Assembly (NCBI GenBank): GCA_964203235.1
Contig: CAXNLE010000001.1
Coordinates: 620,001-684,000, forward strand
DNA length: 64,000 nt
Origin: BACL27 sp964203235
GTDB taxonomy: Bacteria > Actinomycetota > Acidimicrobiia > Acidimicrobiales > Ilumatobacteraceae
Direction: 5' to 3'
In this document: positions 51,079 through 58,902 of the stretch, in pieces
How positions within the stretch are numbered: position 1 is the first letter of the stretch
Layout: the number at the start of each line of letters is the position of its first letter
Translations under genes and position numbers: made by a program
Notes under the pieces: model-generated
Seen by the model: only the letters and a program-made list of their open reading frames with translations
What the model was told of the DNA's origin: nothing
Database searches by the model: none

Positions 51079-53385
51079 GTGCTATTTACGACATCCTATT
51101 TGCGTCGGACCAGTCGTCGGCTAAAAAGTCGGGTTGTTCGAGATATTGGTTTTACGTTGACTGAGTTGGTTATCACGATGCTGGTTCTTGGTGTTTTGGC
51201 CAGTGTTGCGATACCGAGTTTTCTGGGTTCGCGTAACAACTCTTATGACAAAGAAGCACAAGCATCTATTGAAGTTGTGTTGCGTGCAGCGAGATTGCTT
51301 TACCAAAGCCAAGGCGATTTTTCGACTGGTTCGTCGGCGCAGTGCGGTGATTCTGCGGTGTTGGCTGCCGATCTACAAAAACTAGAACCAAATGTTGATG
51401 TTATTGCGAGTTCTGTTTCATCAACTAATTCGCGAGTGGTTAGTGTTCAGGCTGTTCAAACGTGGAACTCGAACGCTGAACTTTTAGGTTGCCAAGGTTT
51501 TTATGCTGTGGCATTGTCGTCTAGTGGTAGTTGTTGGGCTGCTCGAATAATTGTCGAAGGCAAATTTTTGAGGTCTAGCAGTGTGTCGCCGGTTGTTGTT
51601 GCGCAACAAACAAATACTTCTAATAAGGCAATTACGACTTGGACGGCGCTACCAGTGAACGGTACTGCGTTTGGTGTGTTGAAACCACAAACCAGTGCCG
51701 CTGATGGTAACAACATAAATAATCTTGCTTCTATAAAAACTTATTGCAAAGCTAAAGAACAATCAACAGGTGCACCAACGGTTGATGGTTTAATTATTGC
51801 ACCGTCACAATTTTATGCGACATGGCGTGATGTCGCACCTGGCGGCACGACAAGCAATGTCAATGGTGAGGCGGCTGCTGAGGCACTCAGACCCGTTTTC
51901 ACATTGTCGTCAAGTTCTGAGTCAGTGGTGCAAAACGTAGCTATGGCTGGTTATACGATCACGTCAACTGGTGTCGCGATTGCGAGTTATGCAATCAGTC
52001 CGTCCGCACCTACTGGCACATCATTTAGTACTTCAACAGGTTTGTTGTCGGGTACACCAACAACAGTGCAAAGCGCAACGGCATATACGATCACAGCGAC
52101 GAGCGCAGCTGGTTATACAAGACCAGCAACATTTACCCTCACAGTCACGGCGTCAGCTACGGGCACCCCAAGCATTACAAGACGTGTTTATGGTGATACT
52201 CAAGTCACCGTGACTGTTGCCGCAGGTACTGGTGGAACACCTTCTTCGTATACCGTGAGCGCCTCACCACAAGTTTCGGGAGTAACCAGAACTTGCACAG
52301 TGACAGGTGCTTCTGGTAGTTGCATCGTGACTGGTCTAACCAATGGTGTCGCTTACACGTTTAGTGCTACAGCATCAAACGCACTTGGCACATCTTCAGC
52401 ATCAAGTGCAACATCGGCAACCACACCTTATACACCCACACAATTTGCTGCTGCGTCACTTGCTGCAGCAGGAACTGGAACGCTATGGACTTTACGCAAC
52501 GCATCACAATCAGATAGTTTTACTTCCGTTGCTTACGGCGGCGGCAGATGGGTGGCCGTTGCCAGTGATTCGGCAATGACTTCAACCGATGGAGAGACTT
52601 GGAGTCAAAGTGCGGGAGGTGGCAATTGGACTAATCCCAACAGAGCTTGGAGCGGTATTGCTTATGGCAACGGCAACTGGGTCGGCGTAAGTTACGACAA
52701 TTCGAAGTTGACCAGATCAAGTGATGGCACTACTTGGACAGCATTCGGGGTGTCAAGAAACAATTTCTCAGGGGTCGCCTGGGGTGACCCAAATAACGAC
52801 GGGGTGGGTATTTGGGTAGCTGTAACAGAGATGGGTAATGCAGGAGAGGCAAGTGGAAAGACCATTATGACTTCAACTGACACGGTTACGTGGACTCCGC
52901 AAACGACACCCAATACGAATCGATGGAAGAATGTTTCGTATGGCAACGGTTTGTTTGTAGCAGTCGCTGATGCGGGTACCGCTTCTATAGCAACTTCAAC
53001 AAATGGCACTGATTGGACCGCACGAACTAACCCAAACTATTCTGGCGGTTGGAGCGACGTGTCGTATGGCAACGGTGTCTGGGTCGTTGTTGGAAGTAAT
53101 TCGAGAGTTATGACATCGACTAATGGCACAACAGACTGGACACTCAGGACGATAACTCAAACGAATCAATGGCGCTCAGTTGTATACGGCAATGGTGTGT
53201 GGGTGGCTGTTGCCAATAACGGAACTGATCGAGTAATGACTTCATCCGACAATGGCACAACTTGGACTTCGCAAGGAACTTTCGATTACGTAAGTTGGAA
53301 TGATGTCTCTTATGGCGGTGGCAAGTTGGTTGCTGTCGGCTCTTACAATTCAGTTACTGGGATACAGCTTGTGATGACCGGCTGA
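51079..53385 (+). CDS. modular prepilin 5, Ig/Fn3 plus propeller-like head
   Basis: 768 aa, the longest copy. After leader and site G-FTLTELVITM comes the shared base to PSQFYATWRD (about 255). The head is different: a putative Ig-like domain (SESVVQNVAMAGYTITSTG.., GLLSGTPT, about 280-360), an Fn3-like domain (about 365-455), then about six repeats of a 40-50-residue unit with (Y)GNGxWVAV and TSTDGxTW (about 480-765), which suggests a beta-propeller. GATAATT lies just before GTG 51079. A leftover DUF1566 3' end lies just after the gene, so this head probably replaced an older one. Confidence 0.85.
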   Translation: MLFTTSYLRRTSRRLKSRVVRDIGFTLTELVITMLVLGVLASVAIPSFLGSRNNSYDKEAQASIEVVLRAARLLYQSQGDFSTGSSAQCGDSAVLAADLQKLEPNVDVIASSVSSTNSRVVSVQAVQTWNSNAELLGCQGFYAVALSSSGSCWAARIIVEGKFLRSSSVSPVVVAQQTNTSNKAITTWTALPVNGTAFGVLKPQTSAADGNNINNLASIKTYCKAKEQSTGAPTVDGLIIAPSQFYATWRDVAPGGTTSNVNGEAAAEALRPVFTLSSSSESVVQNVAMAGYTITSTGVAIASYAISPSAPTGTSFSTSTGLLSGTPTTVQSATAYTITATSAAGYTRPATFTLTVTASATGTPSITRRVYGDTQVTVTVAAGTGGTPSSYTVSASPQVSGVTRTCTVTGASGSCIVTGLTNGVAYTFSATASNALGTSSASSATSATTPYTPTQFAAASLAAAGTGTLWTLRNASQSDSFTSVAYGGGRWVAVASDSAMTSTDGETWSQSAGGGNWTNPNRAWSGIAYGNGNWVGVSYDNSKLTRSSDGTTWTAFGVSRNNFSGVAWGDPNNDGVGIWVAVTEMGNAGEASGKTIMTSTDTVTWTPQTTPNTNRWKNVSYGNGLFVAVADAGTASIATSTNGTDWTARTNPNYSGGWSDVSYGNGVWVVVGSNSRVMTSTNGTTDWTLRTITQTNQWRSVVYGNGVWVAVANNGTDRVMTSSDNGTTWTSQGTFDYVSWNDVSYGGGKLVAVGSYNSVTGIQLVMTG

Positions 53386-53422
53386 TTTTTTAGCGTGAGC
53401 ACGAACTCAAACTTTGGGGTGA

Positions 53423-53494
53423 TTTTACGTCTCAAACGGCGGCGGCGGCAAGGCCGGCGCCGACTCGGTGCGGTCGATTCGAGCGTTTGGTTAA
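53423..53494 (+). pseudogene. orphan 3' end of a prepilin DUF1566 head
   Basis: In one frame this encodes FYVSNGGGGKAGADSVRSIR then AFG and a TAA stop; the closing VRSIRAFG is the same terminus as in prepilins 2-4. No start or pilin base precedes it; a TGA (53420-53422) is directly upstream. It is a remnant of an older head gene end downstream of prepilin 5, and abuts the stop of the convergent DUF1015 gene. Confidence 0.7.
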
Positions 53495-54667
53495 TTATTT
53501 GCGATCAAGTTGGCGAATTACTAATCCGGTTTGAAGTTTGGGGGTGAAAAATGTTGACTTCGGTGGCATAAGTAAACCTTCATGAGCGGTGCGCTGAATT
53601 TCTGCAACGCTGACTGGGCGAATTAACACGGCAGCAGTGTATTTTTTGGTTGCGAGTTGCTGGCGAACTTCGTTCAATCCGTGCTGGTAACTGACTTCGT
53701 GTGCACAGTTTTTTAATGCATGTTCTAACAGTGCGCTGTCAAGTTGGCGAACGTCAGAAAACTCTTGTGGTTTTGGTGTAAGCATAAACCCAGACCCATC
53801 TGGGGCGACAAGCGTCAAATGACTATTTAGCGCCATCTCAGAAATGATCGTGTCACTTACCTTTGCGATTGGCGACATCTCAAATGATTTCGCAAGTGTG
53901 GATTTTAGATCGTCGTAGCTAGCACCCGAATAGAGGCGATGGATTGCCGCAACACTAAGTTGCTCGTCTACAAGTTCGTTGATGTAACACAGCACCAGAT
54001 TTGCGTCGGCAAGATTTGTCTCTTCGGCACTGAAGGTGCGGCTGATTGCATAACGGTGATGACCGTCGGCGATTACCACAGAGCTTTGACTAATTAGTTT
54101 GCTAATAACTGCGCACCGCGCCTTATTGCTGATGCGCTCAACAATGTGTTGAACATTATTTTCATCAGTAAACGCGCCAACTGGATCGCCTGGCTCAACT
54201 AGCGCAGTCGTCAAGCCAGCAGTTAGCGATAACCCCCAGATTGGCGAGAGATTGGCTTTGGTTGCGCGAGTTAGTTCGAGTCGATCAGTTTTTGCTTTCG
54301 GGGTGGTTTGTTCGTGCGGCAGAACTTCGCGCGAATCTGGCGGCTCAATTTTCAACGCCCCGACTACGCCGACTGTTTGGCGAGTCTTGCCTTCGGAGTC
54401 GGTGAACTTCATTCGGTACAAAGTAAAACTTGGAGTGTCATCTAAAACCAGAACACCAGATTGTTGCCAATCTATAAAACGTTTTGCAGCCGCTAGATAC
54501 GGCTCGTCACCGATTGGTAAATCAATATTGACGATGTTGTGCTCACTACGAGATGCGAAAGTTGCACGGTCAGCGTCACTCTGCACGTCGTATGGTGCAG
54601 AACATACATCAGCAAGTGAAATTTCGGGTGAATATCGAAGCGCTTGAAAGGGGAGAAATTGAGGCAC
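53495..54667 (-). CDS. DUF1015 family protein (SerK-like)
   Basis: About 390 aa. PQFLPFQALRYSPE, VCSAPYDVQS, HNIVNIDLP, and the central ADGHHRYAISR motif (about 215-225) define DUF1015; some members act as free-serine kinases, but that activity is not shown for this one. The frame is open for 118 codons further upstream, but that part overlaps the HAD gene antisense and lacks family similarity, so I start at GTG 54667. The HAD gene begins 15 bases away in the opposite direction. Confidence 0.88.
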   Translation of the reverse strand: MPQFLPFQALRYSPEISLADVCSAPYDVQSDADRATFASRSEHNIVNIDLPIGDEPYLAAAKRFIDWQQSGVLVLDDTPSFTLYRMKFTDSEGKTRQTVGVVGALKIEPPDSREVLPHEQTTPKAKTDRLELTRATKANLSPIWGLSLTAGLTTALVEPGDPVGAFTDENNVQHIVERISNKARCAVISKLISQSSVVIADGHHRYAISRTFSAEETNLADANLVLCYINELVDEQLSVAAIHRLYSGASYDDLKSTLAKSFEMSPIAKVSDTIISEMALNSHLTLVAPDGSGFMLTPKPQEFSDVRQLDSALLEHALKNCAHEVSYQHGLNEVRQQLATKKYTAAVLIRPVSVAEIQRTAHEGLLMPPKSTFFTPKLQTGLVIRQLDRK

Positions 54668-54681
54668 ACTAAAAGGGTGGC

Positions 54682-55539
54682 ATGGACAATCATCTTTTGG
54701 CAACCTGCCGGAGTAAAGATTTGAAGCCAGCAATTCTTTGCGATCTAGACGGAGTCGTTTGGCTTTCGCACGACCCGCTACCTGGTTCTGTTGAAGCAAT
54801 TGCTGCATTGCGAGCTGCTGGTCATCGTGTTTTGTTTGTGACAAATAATTCGTATTCACTAATCGCATCGCAAGAACAAACTCTGGCGAAAATTGGTGTG
54901 CCGAGTGTTGGCGATGTTCTAAGTTCTTCTGGTGCTGCGGCCACGCTGCTTCGCGCTGGTCAGCGTGTGCTTGTTGCTGGTGGCCCAGGCGTTGTTGAAG
55001 CGGTTGAAAAGGTTGGCGCAATCGTTGCTGGTCGCACCGATGATGATTTAGACGAAGTCAGTGCACAAATTAACGACGTGAATATTGACGCTGTAGTTGT
55101 TGGCTTTCATAAAACTTTTGACTTCGAATCAATGCGTCGCGCATCGGCGGCTGTTCGCGCGGGCGCAACTTTGATTGGCACAAACCAAGATGCAACGTTT
55201 CCGACATCGACTGGTGTGATACCAGGTGGCGGCTCAATTTTGGCGGCGATTGCGACGGCGAGTGGTGTTGATCCACAAATTGCTGGCAAACCGTTTACGC
55301 CGATGGGCGATCTTGTGCGCCAAACTCTTGGTGTCAAAGATCTCGCAGAATGTTGGATGGTCGGCGACCGGTTTTCGACCGACGGAATGTTCGCAAAAAA
55401 CATTGGCGCGAAGTTTTGTTTAGTAACTTCTGGGGTGAAAACACAAGAACAGGCAATCGCGTTGCAGCAGCAACATAAATTTGCTCTCGTCGCGAATGAC
55501 TTAAGGCATTTTGCTCAACACTTAGGTGTCACAGTTTGA
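54682..55539 (+). CDS. HAD-superfamily IIA hydrolase (NagD-like phosphatase)
   Basis: 285 aa. HAD motif I LCDLDGVVW (about 20-28), motif II FVTNNS (about 54), GTNQDATFP and motif III/IV MVGDRFSTDG near 228-237, with the C2-type cap typical of class IIA. Substrate unknown. It precedes tlyA, the same order as in mycobacteria (HAD-tlyA-nadK-recN). Start could also be TTG 54721. The stop overlaps the tlyA start in TTGA. Confidence 0.9.
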   Translation: MDNHLLATCRSKDLKPAILCDLDGVVWLSHDPLPGSVEAIAALRAAGHRVLFVTNNSYSLIASQEQTLAKIGVPSVGDVLSSSGAAATLLRAGQRVLVAGGPGVVEAVEKVGAIVAGRTDDDLDEVSAQINDVNIDAVVVGFHKTFDFESMRRASAAVRAGATLIGTNQDATFPTSTGVIPGGGSILAAIATASGVDPQIAGKPFTPMGDLVRQTLGVKDLAECWMVGDRFSTDGMFAKNIGAKFCLVTSGVKTQEQAIALQQQHKFALVANDLRHFAQHLGVTV

Positions 55540-56318
55540 AGCGTGAGCGACTTGAATTAGTTCTTGTTTCGCGTGGAGTTGTTGTCGACATAGATGCTGC
55601 CAAACAGGCGATTGATGATCGACTCGTGCATGTCAATGGATCAATTGCGATTTCTTATTCGCATTTAGTTGCGCCGAATGATCAAGTTCTTCTCGCTGTC
55701 ACACCGCGGTTCGTGAGTCGAGGTGGTTTTAAACTCGAAGCCGCTTTGGATCACTTCAAGATTGATCTTGTTGGTTTGCGGGTGTTAGATGTTGGCGCGT
55801 CGACCGGGGGATTCACTGATTGCGCATTGCAGCATGGCGCACGACAAGTTGTTGCTTTGGATGTTGGCAAAAACCTGTTGCATGAGAAACTTCGCGGTGA
55901 TGAGCGCGTCGTTGAAGTCAGCGAGACGAATGCGCGAGATATCAGCGATCTCGCAAGCACTGGCACGAGCACTAGCACTGCTTTATTTGCCGAGAAATTT
56001 GATGTCGTAGTCGCAGACTTATCTTTCATTTCGGTACACGAAGTTTTGCCGTCAATGCTTGCCGTTCTCAAGGCCGATGGTCTGTTGATCTTGCTTGTTA
56101 AACCACAGTTTGAGGCGACTCGACTCGAGGCCGACAAAGCATCTGGGGTGATTGAAGACCCTGAGATTCATCAGCGCGTGTGTCGCGAAATTAGCGAAGC
56201 GTCATCCCAAAAGGGCTGCACTGTGCTTGGCGTAATTGAATCACCTATTCGGGGGCAACAGGGCAATATCGAGTTTCTGCTCGGCGCTAAATACACCCAC
56301 CCAGACGCCAGAACTTAA
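55536..56318 (+). CDS. tlyA: TlyA-family rRNA (cytidine-2'-O)-methyltransferase
   Basis: Methylates ribose of C1409 in 16S and C1920 in 23S rRNA in mycobacteria, which makes ribosomes sensitive to capreomycin. N-terminal S4 domain (about 1-62, RLELVLVSRGVVVDIDAAKQ) followed by a FtsJ-type Rossmann methyltransferase: VLDVGASTGGFTDCALQHGA (about 84-103), VVADLSFISV (about 155) and LLILLVKPQFEA (about 180). Length 260 aa normal. TTG start at 55536. Confidence 0.93.
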   Translation: MKRERLELVLVSRGVVVDIDAAKQAIDDRLVHVNGSIAISYSHLVAPNDQVLLAVTPRFVSRGGFKLEAALDHFKIDLVGLRVLDVGASTGGFTDCALQHGARQVVALDVGKNLLHEKLRGDERVVEVSETNARDISDLASTGTSTSTALFAEKFDVVVADLSFISVHEVLPSMLAVLKADGLLILLVKPQFEATRLEADKASGVIEDPEIHQRVCREISEASSQKGCTVLGVIESPIRGQQGNIEFLLGAKYTHPDART

Positions 56319-56331
56319 TAGATTGTTAGAT

Positions 56332-57237
56332 ATGGGCGCGACTAGTTCTGGCAGCAAGACCGCTGTGAACATTATTTTGGTTGCCCACCACACTCGGCCT
56401 GAGGCTGCTGATTTGATTCGCAGTGCACACACTTGGTTGCAAAAACATGGTCACAATTTATGGATGCCACCCGAAGATGCCAAGGTGCATGGCTTGACCG
56501 ATATCTCATCAGATCGTTCAGCGCAAGATGCTGACCTATTAATTAGTCTCGGTGGCGACGGCACCATTTTGAGATCAGTAGAAATGTTGAATGGTGCGCC
56601 TGTACCAATTTTGGGAGTCAACATGGGGACTCTTGGCTATCTCACCGAAATCGAGCCACAAGATTTTATGCCGCGACTTCAACAATGGATCGAGCATTCA
56701 GCCGTGCGAAGCGATTCGGCGTCGATAATTATTGACGAGCGAATGATGTTGTCAATCAAATTGACGCGGGCAGTTGATGGCAAAGTTTCGATCTGGCGTG
56801 CACTAAACGAATCAGTAATTGAGCGTCAGCAGTCGGGCCACACTGTGTGGTTAGATGTGACGATTAATCACGAGTTGTTCGCGCGATATTCGGCCGACGG
56901 CGTAATCGTTGCAACACCCACAGGGTCAACTGCATATTCAATGTCTGCACGCGGCCCTGTTGTCTCACCTCGCCATCGCGCGATGTTGCTTACCCCCGTT
57001 TCGCCGCACATGTTGTTTGACCGCAGTCTTGTGCTCGGGGCAACCGAAATGTTGAGTATGCAAGTTGTCGGTTCGCGTCCAGCTGAATTAGTAATAGATG
57101 GTCGGCATGTTGCAACACTCGACCATGACGATTGTGTGTCGTACGAGGGTGATAGTTGCACGGCGCAATTCGTGAGATTTAAACAGCCACAATTTCACCA
57201 AATAGTGCGCGCCAAGTTTGGATTAGGAGACGAATAG
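56332..57237 (+). CDS. nadK: NAD kinase
   Basis: Phosphorylates NAD+ to NADP+. GGDGTILRSVEML (about 77-89), VNMGTLGYLTEIE and the TGSTAYSMSARGPVVSP motif (about 199-215) identify it. I start at ATG 56332; the frame is open upstream but runs through the end of tlyA. 301 aa. The TAG stop overlaps the recN GTG by one base. Confidence 0.95.
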   Translation: MGATSSGSKTAVNIILVAHHTRPEAADLIRSAHTWLQKHGHNLWMPPEDAKVHGLTDISSDRSAQDADLLISLGGDGTILRSVEMLNGAPVPILGVNMGTLGYLTEIEPQDFMPRLQQWIEHSAVRSDSASIIIDERMMLSIKLTRAVDGKVSIWRALNESVIERQQSGHTVWLDVTINHELFARYSADGVIVATPTGSTAYSMSARGPVVSPRHRAMLLTPVSPHMLFDRSLVLGATEMLSMQVVGSRPAELVIDGRHVATLDHDDCVSYEGDSCTAQFVRFKQPQFHQIVRAKFGLGDE

Positions 57238-58826
57238 TGCTGAGTGAGTTGCATATCGAAAATCTCGGAGTCATCGAGAAGCTTGAAGTTGTACTAACTA
57301 ATGGGCTGACTGCTTTGACGGGCGAGACAGGTGCAGGTAAGACGATGCTCGTTGAGGCGATCAGTTTGCTTGTAGGCGGCCGAGCCGATGCGACGATTGT
57401 GCGACCAGGCACCCAAGAAGCGCGAATTGAGGGTCGGTTTATTGAAGGTGACACTGAGATTGTTTTAACACGGGTTATTCCGCTTGACGGTCGTTCTCGT
57501 GCATATGTCAACGGTCGATTGGCGACTGTGGGTAACTTGGCTGAGCAAGGTGCGGCGCTCGTTGATTTGCATGGTCAGCACGCGCACCAAAGTTTGCTCG
57601 GCATGGCGGCACAAAGGTCTGCGTTAGATCAGTTTGCGAATGTAGATCTCAGTGATTTGCGAAATGCGCGTGCAACGCTGACAGAAATTGATGCGAATTT
57701 GGCGGCGATGGGTGGCGATGAGCGTGCTCGCGCACGTGAGATTGATCTGTTGGCGTTTCAAGTTGAAGAAATTTCTAACGCAGGTTTGAACGATCCGAAC
57801 GAAGATCAAATTCTTGAACGAGATGAAGATTTGCTAGGCGATGCAGTCGCTCACCGTGAAGCACTTTGGCAGGCGGTTGCCTCACTGACTGAAGATGATG
57901 GCGCGCAAGACGGCATCGGGCATGCAGTGGCGAGTCTTGGTCATCGAGATGCACTAGTTGAACTCGCGAACCGATTGCGCACGCTGCAACAAGAACTTGA
58001 TGATGTTGTCGCAGATCTGCGTGTAAAAGCCGAATCAACCGAAGAGAACCCGCAACGTCTTGAAGAGATTCGCAAGCGAAGACAGCTGCTAGTTGATTTG
58101 CGACGCAAATACGGTGAGTCGCTGGCCGATGTTATTGCTTATGGCTCAGAAGTTTCTGAGCGCCTCGCCGAATTGCAAGGTTTTGAAGCCAGAGCCGCGC
58201 AGTTAGATCTTCAGCGCAAGCAAGCACTTGAAGATTTGGCTAAAGCCGAAAAAATAGTTGGTAAGAAGCGTCGTGATGCTGCGCCAAAACTAGCGGCTGC
58301 CGTTGAATCGCATCTCAAATCTTTGGCGATGGTCAATGCAACGTTGGCAATCAATGTTGGTGAAGATCCGGGTGACGAAGTTTTAGTTCTGCTTTCGGCA
58401 AACCCTGGTTCGCCATTGTTGCCGCTTACAAAAGTGGCGTCTGGCGGCGAACTTGCCCGAACGATGCTCGCGCTGCGACTTGTTTTAACCCAAGCACCAG
58501 GAACCCTTGTGTTTGATGAAGTTGATGCTGGCATTGGTGGCACGGCAGCCGTTGCAGTTGCTGCAGCACTCGCAGATTTGGGGCATCGACATCAGGTTTT
58601 GGTTGTTACCCATTTGGCTCAGGTGGCAGCGGCTGCAACTACTCAAGTCAATGTCACAAAAACTGTGCGAGATAAGCAAACCTTCGCCGAAGCATCAATT
58701 TTGAGTGGAGAAAACCGAGTCGCCGAGATCGCGAGAATGTTGTCAGGTGGCGTCGCCGAAGGTTCAGCCAACGAACATGCGCGTGACTTGCTGAGCGCCA
58801 ACTATGGGAAGAACCCTCGGGGTTGA
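57237..58826 (+). CDS. recN: DNA repair protein RecN
   Basis: SMC-like ATPase acting early in double-strand break repair. Walker A GETGAGKTMLVEA near 30, a long coiled-coil region (about 150-350), and the C-terminal ABC signature VASGGELARTMLALRL with Walker B TLVFDEVDAGIGG (about 420-435). 529 aa, a little shorter than the ~550-590 usual. GTG start overlaps nadK. Confidence 0.95.
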   Translation: MLSELHIENLGVIEKLEVVLTNGLTALTGETGAGKTMLVEAISLLVGGRADATIVRPGTQEARIEGRFIEGDTEIVLTRVIPLDGRSRAYVNGRLATVGNLAEQGAALVDLHGQHAHQSLLGMAAQRSALDQFANVDLSDLRNARATLTEIDANLAAMGGDERARAREIDLLAFQVEEISNAGLNDPNEDQILERDEDLLGDAVAHREALWQAVASLTEDDGAQDGIGHAVASLGHRDALVELANRLRTLQQELDDVVADLRVKAESTEENPQRLEEIRKRRQLLVDLRRKYGESLADVIAYGSEVSERLAELQGFEARAAQLDLQRKQALEDLAKAEKIVGKKRRDAAPKLAAAVESHLKSLAMVNATLAINVGEDPGDEVLVLLSANPGSPLLPLTKVASGGELARTMLALRLVLTQAPGTLVFDEVDAGIGGTAAVAVAAALADLGHRHQVLVVTHLAQVAAAATTQVNVTKTVRDKQTFAEASILSGENRVAEIARMLSGGVAEGSANEHARDLLSANYGKNPRG

Positions 58827-58859
58827 GGCTTCCGATATACTTTAATTCCGTCGTACCAA

Positions 58860-58878
58860 GTGTGAGTTTTTCACACTA
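58860..58878 (+). promoter_or_regulatory. inverted repeat in pyrG leader
   Basis: AGTGTGA (58860-58866) and TCACACT (58872-58878) with a 5-base GTTTT loop, 24 bases before the pyrG GTG. A -10-like TATACT is at 58837-58842. It may be an operator or mRNA hairpin; nothing more can be said. Confidence 0.4.
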
Positions 58879-58902
58879 AATTAACTCAGACGGGAGCCCG
58901 AA

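Noticed and set aside
46554..53385. Diversity-generating retroelement acting on DUF1566-type heads
   Set aside because: No reverse transcriptase, template repeat or accessory gene is visible in the window; head differences are domain-sized rather than adenine-specific.
54668..55021. 118-residue N-terminal extension of the DUF1015 frame
   Set aside because: It runs antisense through the well-supported HAD gene and has Gln/His-rich shadow composition without family similarity.
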